The notes beneath the pieces are model-generated. The model saw nothing but the letters and a program-made list of their open reading frames with translations, was not told where the DNA came from and made no database searches. Made by a program: the position numbers and the translations under genes. Below are positions 50,701 through 58,732 of a DNA stretch of 64,000 bases, piece after piece; the first letter of the stretch is position 1; every line of letters begins with the position of its first letter. Origin of the DNA: Roseococcus sp. SYP-B2431 (GTDB taxonomy: Bacteria; Pseudomonadota; Alphaproteobacteria; Acetobacterales; Acetobacteraceae). Location of the stretch: assembly GCF_004336745.1 (NCBI RefSeq), contig NZ_SJXD01000027.1, forward strand, positions 1 to 64,000, written 5' to 3'.

Positions 50701-51155
50701 TCCCCCGGCTCCATGACGGTGCCGGTGCGGTTGTAGCCGTTGGAGTCGAGGAAACGCGCGATGTCGTCGATCTCGGCGCGCCCGCCCTTGCGCAGCAGCA
50801 GCGCCGAGCCCTGGAAGGCCGTGCGGGGCGGCACCTTCTGCACCAGGGCGTTCACCGTGGTCAGCACGATGCGCGGCCTGGTCGGCTTGTCGGTCAGCTC
50901 GGCGAGGGTGGCGACGCGCTCGGCCACGAGTTCCGGGTTGGGCGAAACGCGGTCATAGGGCAGGCAGTCCCAGGCCGGCAGGCGCAGGATCTCGGCCTCG
51001 GGCATGAAGAAGCCGAGCGCGTCGGCGAGGCGCGCCATGCGGGCATCGTCGCGGCAGACATGGAGAACCGGCTCCTGGCTCTCGGCCCGGCGCTGACGGA
51101 TGAGAAGGGCGTCATAGCCCTCAGGAGCGCCGTAGACGTCGAGGCCTGGGCTCAT
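47709..51155 (-). CDS. mfd: Transcription-repair coupling factor Mfd
   Basis: ATP-dependent translocase that removes stalled RNA polymerase and recruits UvrA, 1148 residues. In order: a UvrB-like N-terminus (YDRVSPNPELVAERVATLAEL), the RNA-polymerase-interacting domain (about 465-570, GDLLVHQDHGIGRYDGL), the translocase with Walker A GDVGFGKTE (near 622) and DEEQHFG (near 725), helicase motif VI region QLRGRVGRGKQRGYAYL, and the C-terminal TRCF domain (about 970-1060). Its ATG overlaps the sdhE stop. Full length, no visible defect. Confidence 0.96.
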   Translation of the reverse strand: MSPGLDVYGAPEGYDALLIRQRRAESQEPVLHVCRDDARMARLADALGFFMPEAEILRLPAWDCLPYDRVSPNPELVAERVATLAELTDKPTRPRIVLTTVNALVQKVPPRTAFQGSALLLRKGGRAEIDDIARFLDSNGYNRTGTVMEPGEYAVRGGILDLFPSGESEPMRLDLFGDEIESIRRLDTGTQRSGAALERLTLRPVGEVFLDPPSIEGFRAQYRELFGNAAAEDPLYVSISAGRRHPGMEHWAGLFHDHMETLLDYLPGASVSLDAQAQDALAARLEMIEDHYEARRIPARISEGEVPYRPAPPRLLYLDQAGWDGMLAGGKRLNFSPFHKPEGAAGYDAGGRAGRLFTEIRQAGENLFSAFGAHAETERGRGRQPMLAAWTRGSRERLVTLLRENRVAAEPVEDFYAFQKLTPGTVGVGILGLERGFTAEHLSITAEQDLLGERIARPPRRKKRADQFIADATQIEVGDLLVHQDHGIGRYDGLATLEVSGAPHDCLRMIYDGGDKLFVPVENIEILSRFGSETAGVALDKLGGASWQARKSKAKQRIADMASALIRIAAERQTREAPIMAPPEGTWDEFCSRFPYVETDDQSRAIADVLEDLAAGKPMDRLICGDVGFGKTEVALRAAFTVAMAGVQVAVVVPTTLLARQHHRTFTARFAGMPVKVAQLSRMVTGKEAAAVKAGLADGSIDIVVGTHALLGKTIQFADLGLVIVDEEQHFGVKHKERLKDLQAGVHVLTLTATPIPRTLQMALSGVREMSVIATPPVDRLAVRTFIMPWDSLVLREAVQRERFRGGQIFCVVPRIEDMQRMAERLVEIAPEARVVQAHGRLAPTELEQVMTEFGDGKYDILLATNIVESGLDMPAVNTLFIHRADMFGLGQLYQLRGRVGRGKQRGYAYLTWPPHHRLSPTAQKRLEVMQTLDNLGAGFTLASHDLDIRGAGNLLGEEQSGQIREVGIELYQEMLEEAVADLRAGSRKHREAEGSFTPQINLGLPVLIPESYVAELPVRLGLYRRIGALVTDAEVEAIAAELADRFGPIPVETENLLQVVALKLQCRAAGVEKVDAGPKGVVIAFHKNRFANPAGLVAWVASQKGLVSLRPDHKLALLRELPFEARVKAARGLVAKLLEVAMQAQAA

Positions 51156-51478
51156 CGGATCTCGTCCGGCATGCCGGAGCCGGGCTCGCCCGCGGCACTT
51201 ATGATGCGGTCCAGCAACGGTCCCCTCGCCTCCTCCGGCACCGGGCGGCGGCCGGAGAGCCAGTCAGTCAGGTCCACGTCCGGCATCTCCAGGATGCGTT
51301 CGAGCTCGGCCAGTTCCGGCCCGGAGAAGTCCGCGATGTTCCGGCGCACGAAGCCGCCGAGCATCAGGTCGCACTCCTTGGTGCCGCGATGCAGCGCGCG
51401 GAACAGCATGCGCCGCTGGCGGGGCGGGAGGGTCTCGGCGTCCCCAGGGGCTTCGTCAGGAATCGTCACGGGTGGCAT
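51152..51478 (-). CDS. sdhE: Succinate dehydrogenase assembly factor 2 (SdhE)
   Basis: Small flavinylation factor that helps attach FAD to SdhA, 108 residues. The RGxKE signature is present as HRGTKECDLMLGGFVRRNI, followed by ELAELERILEMPDVDLTDWLSG. The start at 51478 (M before PPVTIPDEA) is preferred; the frame runs on to 51556, but that stretch overlaps recG on the other strand. The four-base overlap with mfd and divergence from recG over only ten bases give a tightly packed sdhE-mfd / recG arrangement. Confidence 0.88.
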   Translation of the reverse strand: MPPVTIPDEAPGDAETLPPRQRRMLFRALHRGTKECDLMLGGFVRRNIADFSGPELAELERILEMPDVDLTDWLSGRRPVPEEARGPLLDRIISAAGEPGSGMPDEIR

Positions 51479-51488
51479 ATAGGCCCGC

Positions 51489-53567
51489 GTGAGCCAGACT
51501 GTCAGCCTCTCGGGACTGTTCGAACCCCTTGATTCCCTTCCCGGCGTCGGTCCCAAGCGGGCCCTGCTGCTGGAAAGGGCCTGCGGCGGCGCGCGCGTGC
51601 TGGACCTGCTCTTCCACCTGCCCGACCGCGTGGCCGAGCGCCGGCGGATCGCGCATCCCTCCGAGGCGGCGCCGGAGGTCGATTCGGTCCTGCGCGTGAC
51701 GCCGATCTCCTTCCGCTCCGCGATGAGCCGGGCGGCGCGCCGCTACATCGAGGTGCGAACGCAGGAGGAGGTCACGCTGCGCTTCATGCAGTCGAACCTC
51801 GGCTGGATCGAGCGCCTGCTGCCCCGCGGCGAGGCCCGCTACATCTCCGGCCGCATCCGGCCCGAGGGGGAGGCCTGGTCCTGCATCAGCCCGGACGTGG
51901 CGGCGGAGGAGGAAGCCCTGCCGCTGCTGGAGGCAGTCTGGACCCTCACCGAAGGCCTGGCGCGCGGCCATATGGCGCCGGCCATGAAGGCCGCGCTGGC
52001 CCGCCTGCCCGATCTCCCGGAATGGCACGACGGCCCCCTGATGGCGCGCGAGCAATGGCCGGCCTTCGCCGAGGCCCTGCGCGCGCTGCACGCGCCCGCG
52101 GCCCGCGCGACGGAAAAGCCCTGGGAGCGGCTGGCCTATGACGAGATCCTGGCGGGCCAGATCGCCCTCGGCCTGCTGCGACGCCGCCGCCGCGACGCGC
52201 CCGGCCGCTCGCTGACCGGCGATGGCAGCCTGCGGCGGCAGGCCCTGGCCGCCTTCGGCTTCCCGCCCACCGCCGACCAGGCCCGGACCCTGGTCGAGAT
52301 CGAGGCCGACCTCGCCGCGCCCCATCGCATGCTGCGCCTGCTCCAGGGCGATGTCGGCTCGGGCAAGACGCTGGTGGCGGTGCTCGCCATGCTCCAGGCC
52401 GTGGAGGCCGGGGCCCAGGCGGCGCTCATGGCGCCCACCGAAATCCTCGCCCGCCAGCACGCCCGCACGCTGGAGAAGTTGTGCCCGGTGCCGGTGGCGC
52501 TGCTGGCCGGCAGCGTGAAGGGCGCCGAGCGCCGTCGCGTCCTGGCCGGCTTCGCGGACGGCTCCATCCCCATCGCCATCGGCACCCACGCCCTCTTCCA
52601 GGAGGCGGTCGAGTTCCGCGACCTCGGCCTCGCCGTGGTGGACGAGCAGCACCGCTTCGGCGTGGCCCAGCGGCTGGAGCTCTCCCGCAAGGGCGAGCAG
52701 GTGGACATGCTGGTCATGACCGCCACCCCCATCCCGCGCACGCTCCAGCTCACCCAATGGGGCGAGATGCAGGTGAGCCGCATCTCGCAGAAGCCGGCGG
52801 GCCGGCAGCCCATCGCCACCCGCATCGCCAGCGGCGCCCGGCTGGAGGAGATCACCGCCCGGATGGCGGCGGCCATCGACCGCGGCGAGCGCGCCTATTG
52901 GGTGGTCCGCGCCATCACGGGCGGCGATCACGACGACAGCATCGCGGCCGAGACCCGTTTCGCCGAGCTGTCGGAGCGCTTCCCGGGCAAGGTCGGCCTC
53001 GCCCATGGGGAGCTGGACGTGGAGCTGCGCGAGGCCGCGCTGTCCGACTTCGCCGCGGGCCGGACGCAGATCCTGGTGGCGACCACCGTCATCGAGGTCG
53101 GCGTGGACGTGCCGGAGGCCACCATCATCCTGATCGAGCAGGCCGAGCGCTTCGGCCTTTCGGCGCTCCACCAGCTCCGGGGCCGGGTCGGGCGCGGCAA
53201 GAAGCCCTCCTCCTGCCTGCTGGTGCATTCGGAGCAGCTCTCGGAGAAGGAAAAGGAGCGCCTTCTCATCCTGCGCGACACGGAGGACGGCTTCGTCATC
53301 GCCGAGGAGGATTTGCGCCTGCGCGGCGGCGGCGAGGCGCTGGGCACCCGCCAGGCCGGCCAGGTCCAGTTCCGCCTGGGCCTGCGCGGCGAGGAGGACT
53401 CGGCGGCCGAACGCCGCCAGCACGACCTGATCGAGATGGGCGCGCAGGATGCGGAAGTCCTCCTCCAGCGCGACCCGGACCTCACCTCCCCGCGCGGAAT
53501 GGCGGCCCGCAGCCTGCTCCACCTCTTCGACAAGGCCGACGCCGTGGCCATCCTGGCCGCCGGATGA
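51489..53567 (+). CDS. recG: ATP-dependent DNA helicase RecG
   Basis: Branch-migration helicase for stalled forks and recombination intermediates, 692 residues. It has an N-terminal wedge/OB region (about 50-150), Walker A GDVGSGKT (near 287), DEQHRFGVAQR (near 384), TATPIPRTL and QLRGRVGRGKKPSSCLL. The start is a GTG at 51489. The promoter must lie within or opposite sdhE, as only ten bases separate the two divergent start codons. Confidence 0.96.
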   Translation: MSQTVSLSGLFEPLDSLPGVGPKRALLLERACGGARVLDLLFHLPDRVAERRRIAHPSEAAPEVDSVLRVTPISFRSAMSRAARRYIEVRTQEEVTLRFMQSNLGWIERLLPRGEARYISGRIRPEGEAWSCISPDVAAEEEALPLLEAVWTLTEGLARGHMAPAMKAALARLPDLPEWHDGPLMAREQWPAFAEALRALHAPAARATEKPWERLAYDEILAGQIALGLLRRRRRDAPGRSLTGDGSLRRQALAAFGFPPTADQARTLVEIEADLAAPHRMLRLLQGDVGSGKTLVAVLAMLQAVEAGAQAALMAPTEILARQHARTLEKLCPVPVALLAGSVKGAERRRVLAGFADGSIPIAIGTHALFQEAVEFRDLGLAVVDEQHRFGVAQRLELSRKGEQVDMLVMTATPIPRTLQLTQWGEMQVSRISQKPAGRQPIATRIASGARLEEITARMAAAIDRGERAYWVVRAITGGDHDDSIAAETRFAELSERFPGKVGLAHGELDVELREAALSDFAAGRTQILVATTVIEVGVDVPEATIILIEQAERFGLSALHQLRGRVGRGKKPSSCLLVHSEQLSEKEKERLLILRDTEDGFVIAEEDLRLRGGGEALGTRQAGQVQFRLGLRGEEDSAAERRQHDLIEMGAQDAEVLLQRDPDLTSPRGMAARSLLHLFDKADAVAILAAG

Positions 53568-53632
53568 GCCCGACGATGACTTGAAACCCGCGCCCCCTGG
53601 GTTAAACCGGCGGACGGATTGGGAGATCTGGA

Positions 53633-54358
53633 TTGACCGCACTCATCGAGATCGAGGGGCTGACGAAGCGATTCGGCAGCTTCACCGCCGTGGACCATGT
53701 CAGCTTCTCGGTGGCCCGAGGCGAGGTGGTGGGCTTCCTCGGCCCCAACGGCGCCGGAAAGTCGACCACCATGCGCATGCTGGCCGGCTTCATGCCGCCG
53801 ACCGACGGCACCGCCCGCATCTGCGGCCACGACATCGTGGACAGCCCGGTCCCGGCCAAGCGGGAGCTCGGCTTCCTGCCGGAAGGCGCGCCCACCTATC
53901 CCGAGATGTCGGTGATCGACTTTCTCGCCTTCTGCGCCCGCATCCGCGGCTTCCGCGGCGCCGAGAAGGACGACCGGGTCGCCACTGCCATGACCCGGAC
54001 GCAGCTGGAGGGCGTGCGGCTCCAGCCGATCGAGACCTTGTCCAAGGGCTTCAAGCGCCGCGTCGGCCTCGCCCAGGCGCTGCTGCACTCGCCCCCCGTG
54101 CTGGTGCTGGACGAGCCGACCGACGGCCTCGACCCCAACCAGAAGCACGAGGTGCGCGAGCTGATCCGCGAGATGGCGCCGGACAAGGCCATCATCATCT
54201 CGACCCATATCCTCGAGGAGGTGGCCGCCGTCTGCACCCGGGCCATCGTCATCGCCCGCGGCAGGGTCCTGGCCGATTCCACCCCCGCCGCGCTGGTGGC
54301 GGACGGCCGGAGCATGGACGACGTCTTCCGGTCCCTGACGCTGGGAGAAGCGGCATGA
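53633..54358 (+). CDS. ABC transporter ATP-binding protein (GldA-like)
   Basis: ATPase of a Gld-type ABC-2 system, 241 residues. Walker A GPNGAGKST (37-45), signature LSKGFKRRVGLAQAL, Walker B VLVLDEPTDGLDP and the switch histidine in STHILEE are intact. The start is a TTG at 53633 with GGGAG 7 bases ahead, which decides it in the absence of a nearby ATG. First of four coupled genes (ATPase, permease, GldG-like, DUF4340). Such operons occur widely in non-gliding proteobacteria. Confidence 0.9.
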   Translation: MTALIEIEGLTKRFGSFTAVDHVSFSVARGEVVGFLGPNGAGKSTTMRMLAGFMPPTDGTARICGHDIVDSPVPAKRELGFLPEGAPTYPEMSVIDFLAFCARIRGFRGAEKDDRVATAMTRTQLEGVRLQPIETLSKGFKRRVGLAQALLHSPPVLVLDEPTDGLDPNQKHEVRELIREMAPDKAIIISTHILEEVAAVCTRAIVIARGRVLADSTPAALVADGRSMDDVFRSLTLGEAA

Positions 54359-55086
54359 AGGCTGCCATGATCGTCGCGCGGCGCGAATTCGCCGCCTATT
54401 TCGCGACGCCCGTCGCCACCGTCTTCATCGTGATCTTCCTGGTCCTGACCGGTGCGCTGACCTTCACCCTCGGCGGCTTCTTCACGCGCGGCCAGGCGGA
54501 CCTGATCCCCTTCTTCAGCTTCGTCCCCTGGCTCTTCCTCTTCCTGGTGCCCGCGCTGACCATGCGGCTCTGGGCCGAGGAGCGGCGGCTGGGCACCATC
54601 GAGCTGCTGCTGACCCTGCCCATCACCCCCGGCCAGGCCGTGGTCGGAAAGTTCCTGGCCGCCTGGGCCTTCTGCGCCGTGGCCCTGGCCCTGACCTTCC
54701 CGCTCTGGATCACCATCAACGTCCTGGGCCAGCCGGACAATGGCGTGGTGCTGACCGGCTATCTGGGCTGCCTGCTGGTGGCCGGCGCCTATCTCGCGAT
54801 CGGCACCGCCATCTCGGCCCTGACGCGCAACCAGGTGATCGCCTTCGTCCTCGCCGTCGCCGCCTGCTTCCTCTTCGCGGCCGCGGGCTCGCCCGTGGTG
54901 ACCGAGTTCCTCTCGGCCAACCTGCCCGTGATGGCGGATGTGGCGCGCGGCCTCTCGGTCAACGAGCGCTTCGCCGGCTTCACCCGCGGCGTGATCTCGG
55001 CGCGCGACTTCATCTTCTTCGCCAGCTTCATCGCCTTCTGGCTCTTCCTGAATGCGGTGATCCTCGAACACAAGAAGGCGGATTGA
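54355..55086 (+). CDS. ABC-2 type permease (GldF-like)
   Basis: A 243-residue inner-membrane protein with about six spans. It begins with the typical cytosolic ARREFAAYFATPVATVFIVIFL and has the ERRLGTIELLLTLPITPGQAVVGKFLAAWAF segment that marks ABC-2 permeases of the GldF/NosY type. It overlaps the ATPase gene by four bases (ATGA). With that ATPase and the next two proteins it likely forms one membrane complex; the transported cargo is unknown. Confidence 0.88.
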   Translation: MKAAMIVARREFAAYFATPVATVFIVIFLVLTGALTFTLGGFFTRGQADLIPFFSFVPWLFLFLVPALTMRLWAEERRLGTIELLLTLPITPGQAVVGKFLAAWAFCAVALALTFPLWITINVLGQPDNGVVLTGYLGCLLVAGAYLAIGTAISALTRNQVIAFVLAVAACFLFAAAGSPVVTEFLSANLPVMADVARGLSVNERFAGFTRGVISARDFIFFASFIAFWLFLNAVILEHKKAD

Positions 55087-55090
55087 TCCC

Positions 55091-57010
55091 ATGCGGAACC
55101 GTCGCCTCGCCTATTCGACCCTCGGCGTATTGCTGGCCCTGGCGCTCGCCGTCGGCGTGAACCTGCTGGCCGACCGGACGCTCTTCGCCGCCCGCGTCGA
55201 CCTCACGCAGCAGCGCCTCTACACGCTCTCGCCCGGCACGCGGCAGGTGCTGTCCGGCCTGCAGGACCCCATCACCTTCCGGCTCTTCTACTCGCGCAAG
55301 CTGGGCAGCGAGGTCCCGCAATACGGCACCTATGCCGAGCGCGTGCGCGAGATGCTGCGCGAATACGTCGCGGCCTCGGGCGGCAGGATCCGGCTGGAGT
55401 TCTTCGACCCCGAGCCCTTCTCCGACGTCGAGGACCGCGCCATGGCCCTCGGCCTGCAGGGCGTGCCCGTCGATCAGGGCGGCGAGAAGGTCTATTTCGG
55501 CCTCGCGGCCTCGAACCTGACGGATGAGGAGCGCAACATCCCCTTCTTCCAGTCGGACCGCGAGCGCTTCCTGGAGGCCGACCTCACCCGCCTGGTCTTC
55601 GAGCTCTCGAACCCGACGCGCCCGGTCATCGGCGTCATGTCGCCGCTGCCGCTGAACGGCGATCCGCGCGCCATGATGATGCGCCAGCCGCAGCTCGCCC
55701 AGCCCCAGGTGATCCTCCGCCAGCTGCGGGAAAGCTTCACCGTCCAGGACGTCGCGATGGACGTCCAGGTGATCCCGGCCGAGGTGCAGATCCTGCTGCT
55801 CGCCCATCCGCAGGGCCTGTCCGACGCGGCGCAATACGCCGTCGATCAGTTCGTCATGCGCGGCGGCAAGCTGTTCCTGATGGTGGACCCGCACAGCGAG
55901 ATGCAGGCCACGCGCCCCGCCCCCGGCGGCCGCCCGCCGACGGACACCGCCTCCTCGCTGCCGCGGCTGCTGAACGCCTGGGGCGTCGAGGCGCCCTCCG
56001 ACCAGGTGGTGCTCGACCTGCGTGGCGCCTGGCGCGTCCGGGCTGGTCCGCAGGACCGCGTCCAGGCCGTGGACTACATCGCCTGGTTCAACCTCCAGGG
56101 CGACAGCGTCAACCGCACCGAGATCGCGACCGCGCAGATCGAGCAGGTGACGGTGGCCTCCGCGGGCTTCCTCAGCGCCCGCGAGGGGTCGGGAATCGAG
56201 TTCATCCCGCTGCTGACCAGCTCGGCGCAATCCATGCTGGTGGATGCGGCCAAGGTGCGGACCGAGCCCTCGCCCACCCGCATCCTCGCCGACTTCCGCG
56301 CCGACGGGCACCGCCGGGTCATCGCCGCCCGCATCCGCGGCAACCTGCGCAGCGCCTTCCCCGAGGGGCCGCCGCCCGTCGCCGAGGGCCAGGAGCGCCC
56401 GGCCGACTTCCCCGCGCATCGCGCGGCGACCGAAGGCCCGGCCAATCTCGTCGTCGCCAACGACGCGGACATCCTGGAGGACCGCTTCTGGGTCCGCGTG
56501 CAGGATTTCTTCGGCCAGCAGGTGGCCTCGCCCTTCTCGGGCAATGGCAGCTTCGTCTCCAACCTGGCCGACACGCTGGCCGGCTCCGACGCCATGATCA
56601 GCCTGCGCTCGCGCGGCGAGGGCCAGCGGCCCTTCGAGCTGGTGGACAATATCCGCCGCCAGGCCGACGCGCAGTTCCGCCAGTCCGAGCAGCAGCTGAC
56701 CGAGCGCCTGACCGCCACCGAGCGGCGCCTGCGCGAGCTGCGGCAGGGCACCGGGGGCGAGGGCGCCCGCAACACCAACCAGACGGTCATCACCCCCGAG
56801 CAGCGCGCCGAGATCGACCGCGCCCGTGAGGAGATCGCGGCCACACGCCGCCAGCTGCGCGGCGTGCAGCTGGAGCTCCGGCGCGACATCGAGACGCTGG
56901 AATTCTGGCTTCGCGTCTTCAACATCGCCTTCGTCCCGATCCTGCTCACCCTCTTCGCGGTCACCCTCGCCGTGGTGAGGAGCCGCCGCCGCGCGGCGGC
57001 CCGCGCATGA
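55091..57010 (+). CDS. GldG-family ABC transporter accessory protein
   Basis: A 639-residue membrane protein with a span at each end (about residues 10-28 and 612-632) and a large extracytoplasmic region. The GldG-like N-terminal part includes VDLTQQRLYTLSPGTRQVL and DPITFRLFYSRKLG, then an EFFDPEPFSD segment. A coiled coil lies at about 517-610 (TERLTATERRLREL; EEIAATRRQLRGVQLEL). It resembles the periplasmic subunit annotated as an uncharacterised ABC-type transport component. The end overlaps the DUF4340 gene by four bases. Confidence 0.85.
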   Translation: MRNRRLAYSTLGVLLALALAVGVNLLADRTLFAARVDLTQQRLYTLSPGTRQVLSGLQDPITFRLFYSRKLGSEVPQYGTYAERVREMLREYVAASGGRIRLEFFDPEPFSDVEDRAMALGLQGVPVDQGGEKVYFGLAASNLTDEERNIPFFQSDRERFLEADLTRLVFELSNPTRPVIGVMSPLPLNGDPRAMMMRQPQLAQPQVILRQLRESFTVQDVAMDVQVIPAEVQILLLAHPQGLSDAAQYAVDQFVMRGGKLFLMVDPHSEMQATRPAPGGRPPTDTASSLPRLLNAWGVEAPSDQVVLDLRGAWRVRAGPQDRVQAVDYIAWFNLQGDSVNRTEIATAQIEQVTVASAGFLSAREGSGIEFIPLLTSSAQSMLVDAAKVRTEPSPTRILADFRADGHRRVIAARIRGNLRSAFPEGPPPVAEGQERPADFPAHRAATEGPANLVVANDADILEDRFWVRVQDFFGQQVASPFSGNGSFVSNLADTLAGSDAMISLRSRGEGQRPFELVDNIRRQADAQFRQSEQQLTERLTATERRLRELRQGTGGEGARNTNQTVITPEQRAEIDRAREEIAATRRQLRGVQLELRRDIETLEFWLRVFNIAFVPILLTLFAVTLAVVRSRRRAAARA

Positions 57011-58062
57011 TCGGGCGCCGTGGACTGCTGCTGCTGGGCGGGGCGGCCATCGCCACCCTCGGCGCCGCCTATCTCATCGAGCCGCAGAACGAGGCCGAGG
57101 GCGTCTTCGTCCCCGGCACCCTCGCCTTCCCGGGCCTCGCGCCCCGGCTGGCGGAGGCCCGCAGGATCGAGCTCACCCGCCATGGCCAGGCCACCACGCT
57201 CGCCCGCGACGGCGACCGCTGGCGCATCGAGCAGGCCGGCGGCTACCCGGCCCGCGGCGAGCGCGTCCGCGAGCTGCTGACCGGCCTCACCGAGCTGCGC
57301 CTCGTCGAGGAGCGCACCTCCGACCCCGCGCGCCAGGCGGAGATCGGCGTGGACGACCCGCAGCGCGAGGGCAGCACCGCCGCAAAGCTTCGCGTGCTGG
57401 ACGGCCAGGGCGGCGTGATCGCCGAGCTGATCCTCGGCCGCCGCCGCGTCCGCACCCAGGGCGACGTGCCGGAATCCATCTATGTGCGCCGCCCGTCCGA
57501 GCCGAAGTCTTGGCTCGCCGAGGGGCGGATGATCACCGATGCCGACCCGCAGCTCTGGATCAACCGCGACATCGCGGCGCTGGCGCCCGACCGCCTGCGC
57601 CGCGCCGAGATCGCCCGCTCCGGCGAGAGCCCGCTGGTGCTGGCCCGTGCCGGCGAGGTGGACGCGCCGCTGGAGATCGTGACGCCGGAGGATCACCCGG
57701 TCGCGGACCGCACCTCGCTCGACGAGGTCGCCCGCAGCTTCGACATGCTCACCTTCCTCGAGGTGCGCCGCGCCGCCGAGGCGCCCGGCGAGGCGCTCGG
57801 CGAGACGCGCTTCGCCTATACCGACGGCCTCACCATCACCGCCTGGCCGCAGCGCGACGGGCAGGTGCTCTGGGTGAAGCTGCGCGCCGAAGGCGACAGC
57901 GACGAGGCCCGCGCGCTCCAGGCGCGGTGGGACGGCTGGGCCTATCAGCTCGGCATCTGGAAGGAGAAGGCGATGATCCCCAGTCTCGCGGACCTCCTGC
58001 CCCCGGCGCCGCCCCAGACCGACCCGGACGTCGATCCGGCGGCGCCCGCCGCGCCCAGGTGA
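57007..58062 (+). CDS. DUF4340 domain-containing protein
   Basis: A 351-residue protein with one N-terminal span (GLLLLGGAAIATLGAAYLI) and an extracytoplasmic DUF4340 region (repeats of the form ...ARRIELTRHGQATTLARDGDRWRI, then RVRELLTGLTELRLVEERTSDPA). DUF4340 proteins usually accompany GldA/GldF/GldG-like genes, as here. Function is not established. The ATG overlaps the GldG-like stop (ATGA). It ends in a PPAPPQTDPDVDPAAPAAP tail just before the 59-bp repeats. Confidence 0.83.
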   Translation: MIGRRGLLLLGGAAIATLGAAYLIEPQNEAEGVFVPGTLAFPGLAPRLAEARRIELTRHGQATTLARDGDRWRIEQAGGYPARGERVRELLTGLTELRLVEERTSDPARQAEIGVDDPQREGSTAAKLRVLDGQGGVIAELILGRRRVRTQGDVPESIYVRRPSEPKSWLAEGRMITDADPQLWINRDIAALAPDRLRRAEIARSGESPLVLARAGEVDAPLEIVTPEDHPVADRTSLDEVARSFDMLTFLEVRRAAEAPGEALGETRFAYTDGLTITAWPQRDGQVLWVKLRAEGDSDEARALQARWDGWAYQLGIWKEKAMIPSLADLLPPAPPQTDPDVDPAAPAAPR

Positions 58063-58080
58063 ACGGCCGAGCGACCTGAT

Positions 58081-58247
58081 GCGCGGCCGATTCACGCTGC
58101 GGCGCCACGCGCCTTCGCGATCGGACGAAGCGGCGTGATGCGCGGCCGATTCACGCTGCGGCGCCACGCGCCTTCGCGATCGGACGAAGCGGCGTGATGC
58201 GCGGCCGATTCACGCTCCGGCGCTGCGCGCCTTCGCGATCGGACGCG
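58081..58247. repeat. 59-bp tandem repeat, three copies
   Basis: Units begin GCGCGGCCGATTCACGCT at 58081, 58140 and 58199, spacing exactly 59. The first two are almost identical; the third is slightly diverged and shortened where it runs into the NUDIX start. A partial unit may precede (CGGCCGAGCGACCTGAT near 58065). The core CGGCCGATTCA and the end ATCGGAC match the 54-bp repeats at 27540-27688. Located between the DUF4340 stop and the NUDIX ATG. Confidence 0.85.
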
Positions 58248-58249
58248 GG

Positions 58250-58708
58250 ATGAGCGACGACCGCGAATATCCCAACCGCCCCTGGGTGGGCATCGGCGTG
58301 GTGCTCTTCCGGGGCGACGAGGTGCTGCTGGTCCAGCGCGGCAAGCCGCCGCGCGTCGGCTCCTGGTCGCTGCCCGGCGGCGCGCAGCATCTCGGCGAGA
58401 CCACCCAGGCGGCCGCGCGCCGCGAGTTGCTGGAGGAGACGGGGCTGCAGGCGGGCCCTCTCCACCTCGCCGACGTGATCGATGCCGTGACCTTCGATGC
58501 CCGCGGCAAGCCCCGCTATCACTACACCATCATCGACTATTGCGCGCATTGGCATGCGGGCCAGGCCACCCCGGGCGACGACGTGGCAGCCGTTGCCTGG
58601 GCGGGACCGCAGCAGCTGGCTGCCTATCGATTGACCAAAGCGGCGCTGGACGTCATCGCGCTCTCGCGCGTGAGGCTTGCGGAGGCCGCCCGCCAGGTTG
58701 CAACATGA
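58250..58708 (+). CDS. NUDIX hydrolase
   Basis: A 152-residue pyrophosphohydrolase acting on nucleoside diphosphate derivatives. The NUDIX box GX5EX7REUXEEXGU is exact at 44-66 (G44, E50, R58, E59, E62, E63, G65). WVGIGVVLFRGDEVLLVQRGKPP opens the fold, close to ADP-ribose or MutT-like proteins. The ATG at 58250 lies only 2-3 bases after the last repeat unit, so its ribosome-binding region (GGGATGAG-like) is repeat-derived. Confidence 0.9.
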   Translation: MSDDREYPNRPWVGIGVVLFRGDEVLLVQRGKPPRVGSWSLPGGAQHLGETTQAAARRELLEETGLQAGPLHLADVIDAVTFDARGKPRYHYTIIDYCAHWHAGQATPGDDVAAVAWAGPQQLAAYRLTKAALDVIALSRVRLAEAARQVAT

Positions 58709-58732
58709 CTGTATCATAAGGGAGATACGGCG

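Noticed and set aside
48186-51482. A 1098-codon plus-strand frame opposite mfd
   Set aside because: Exactly antisense to a full-length, clearly conserved mfd; histidine-, arginine- and glycine-rich composition is typical of shadows in high-GC genes.
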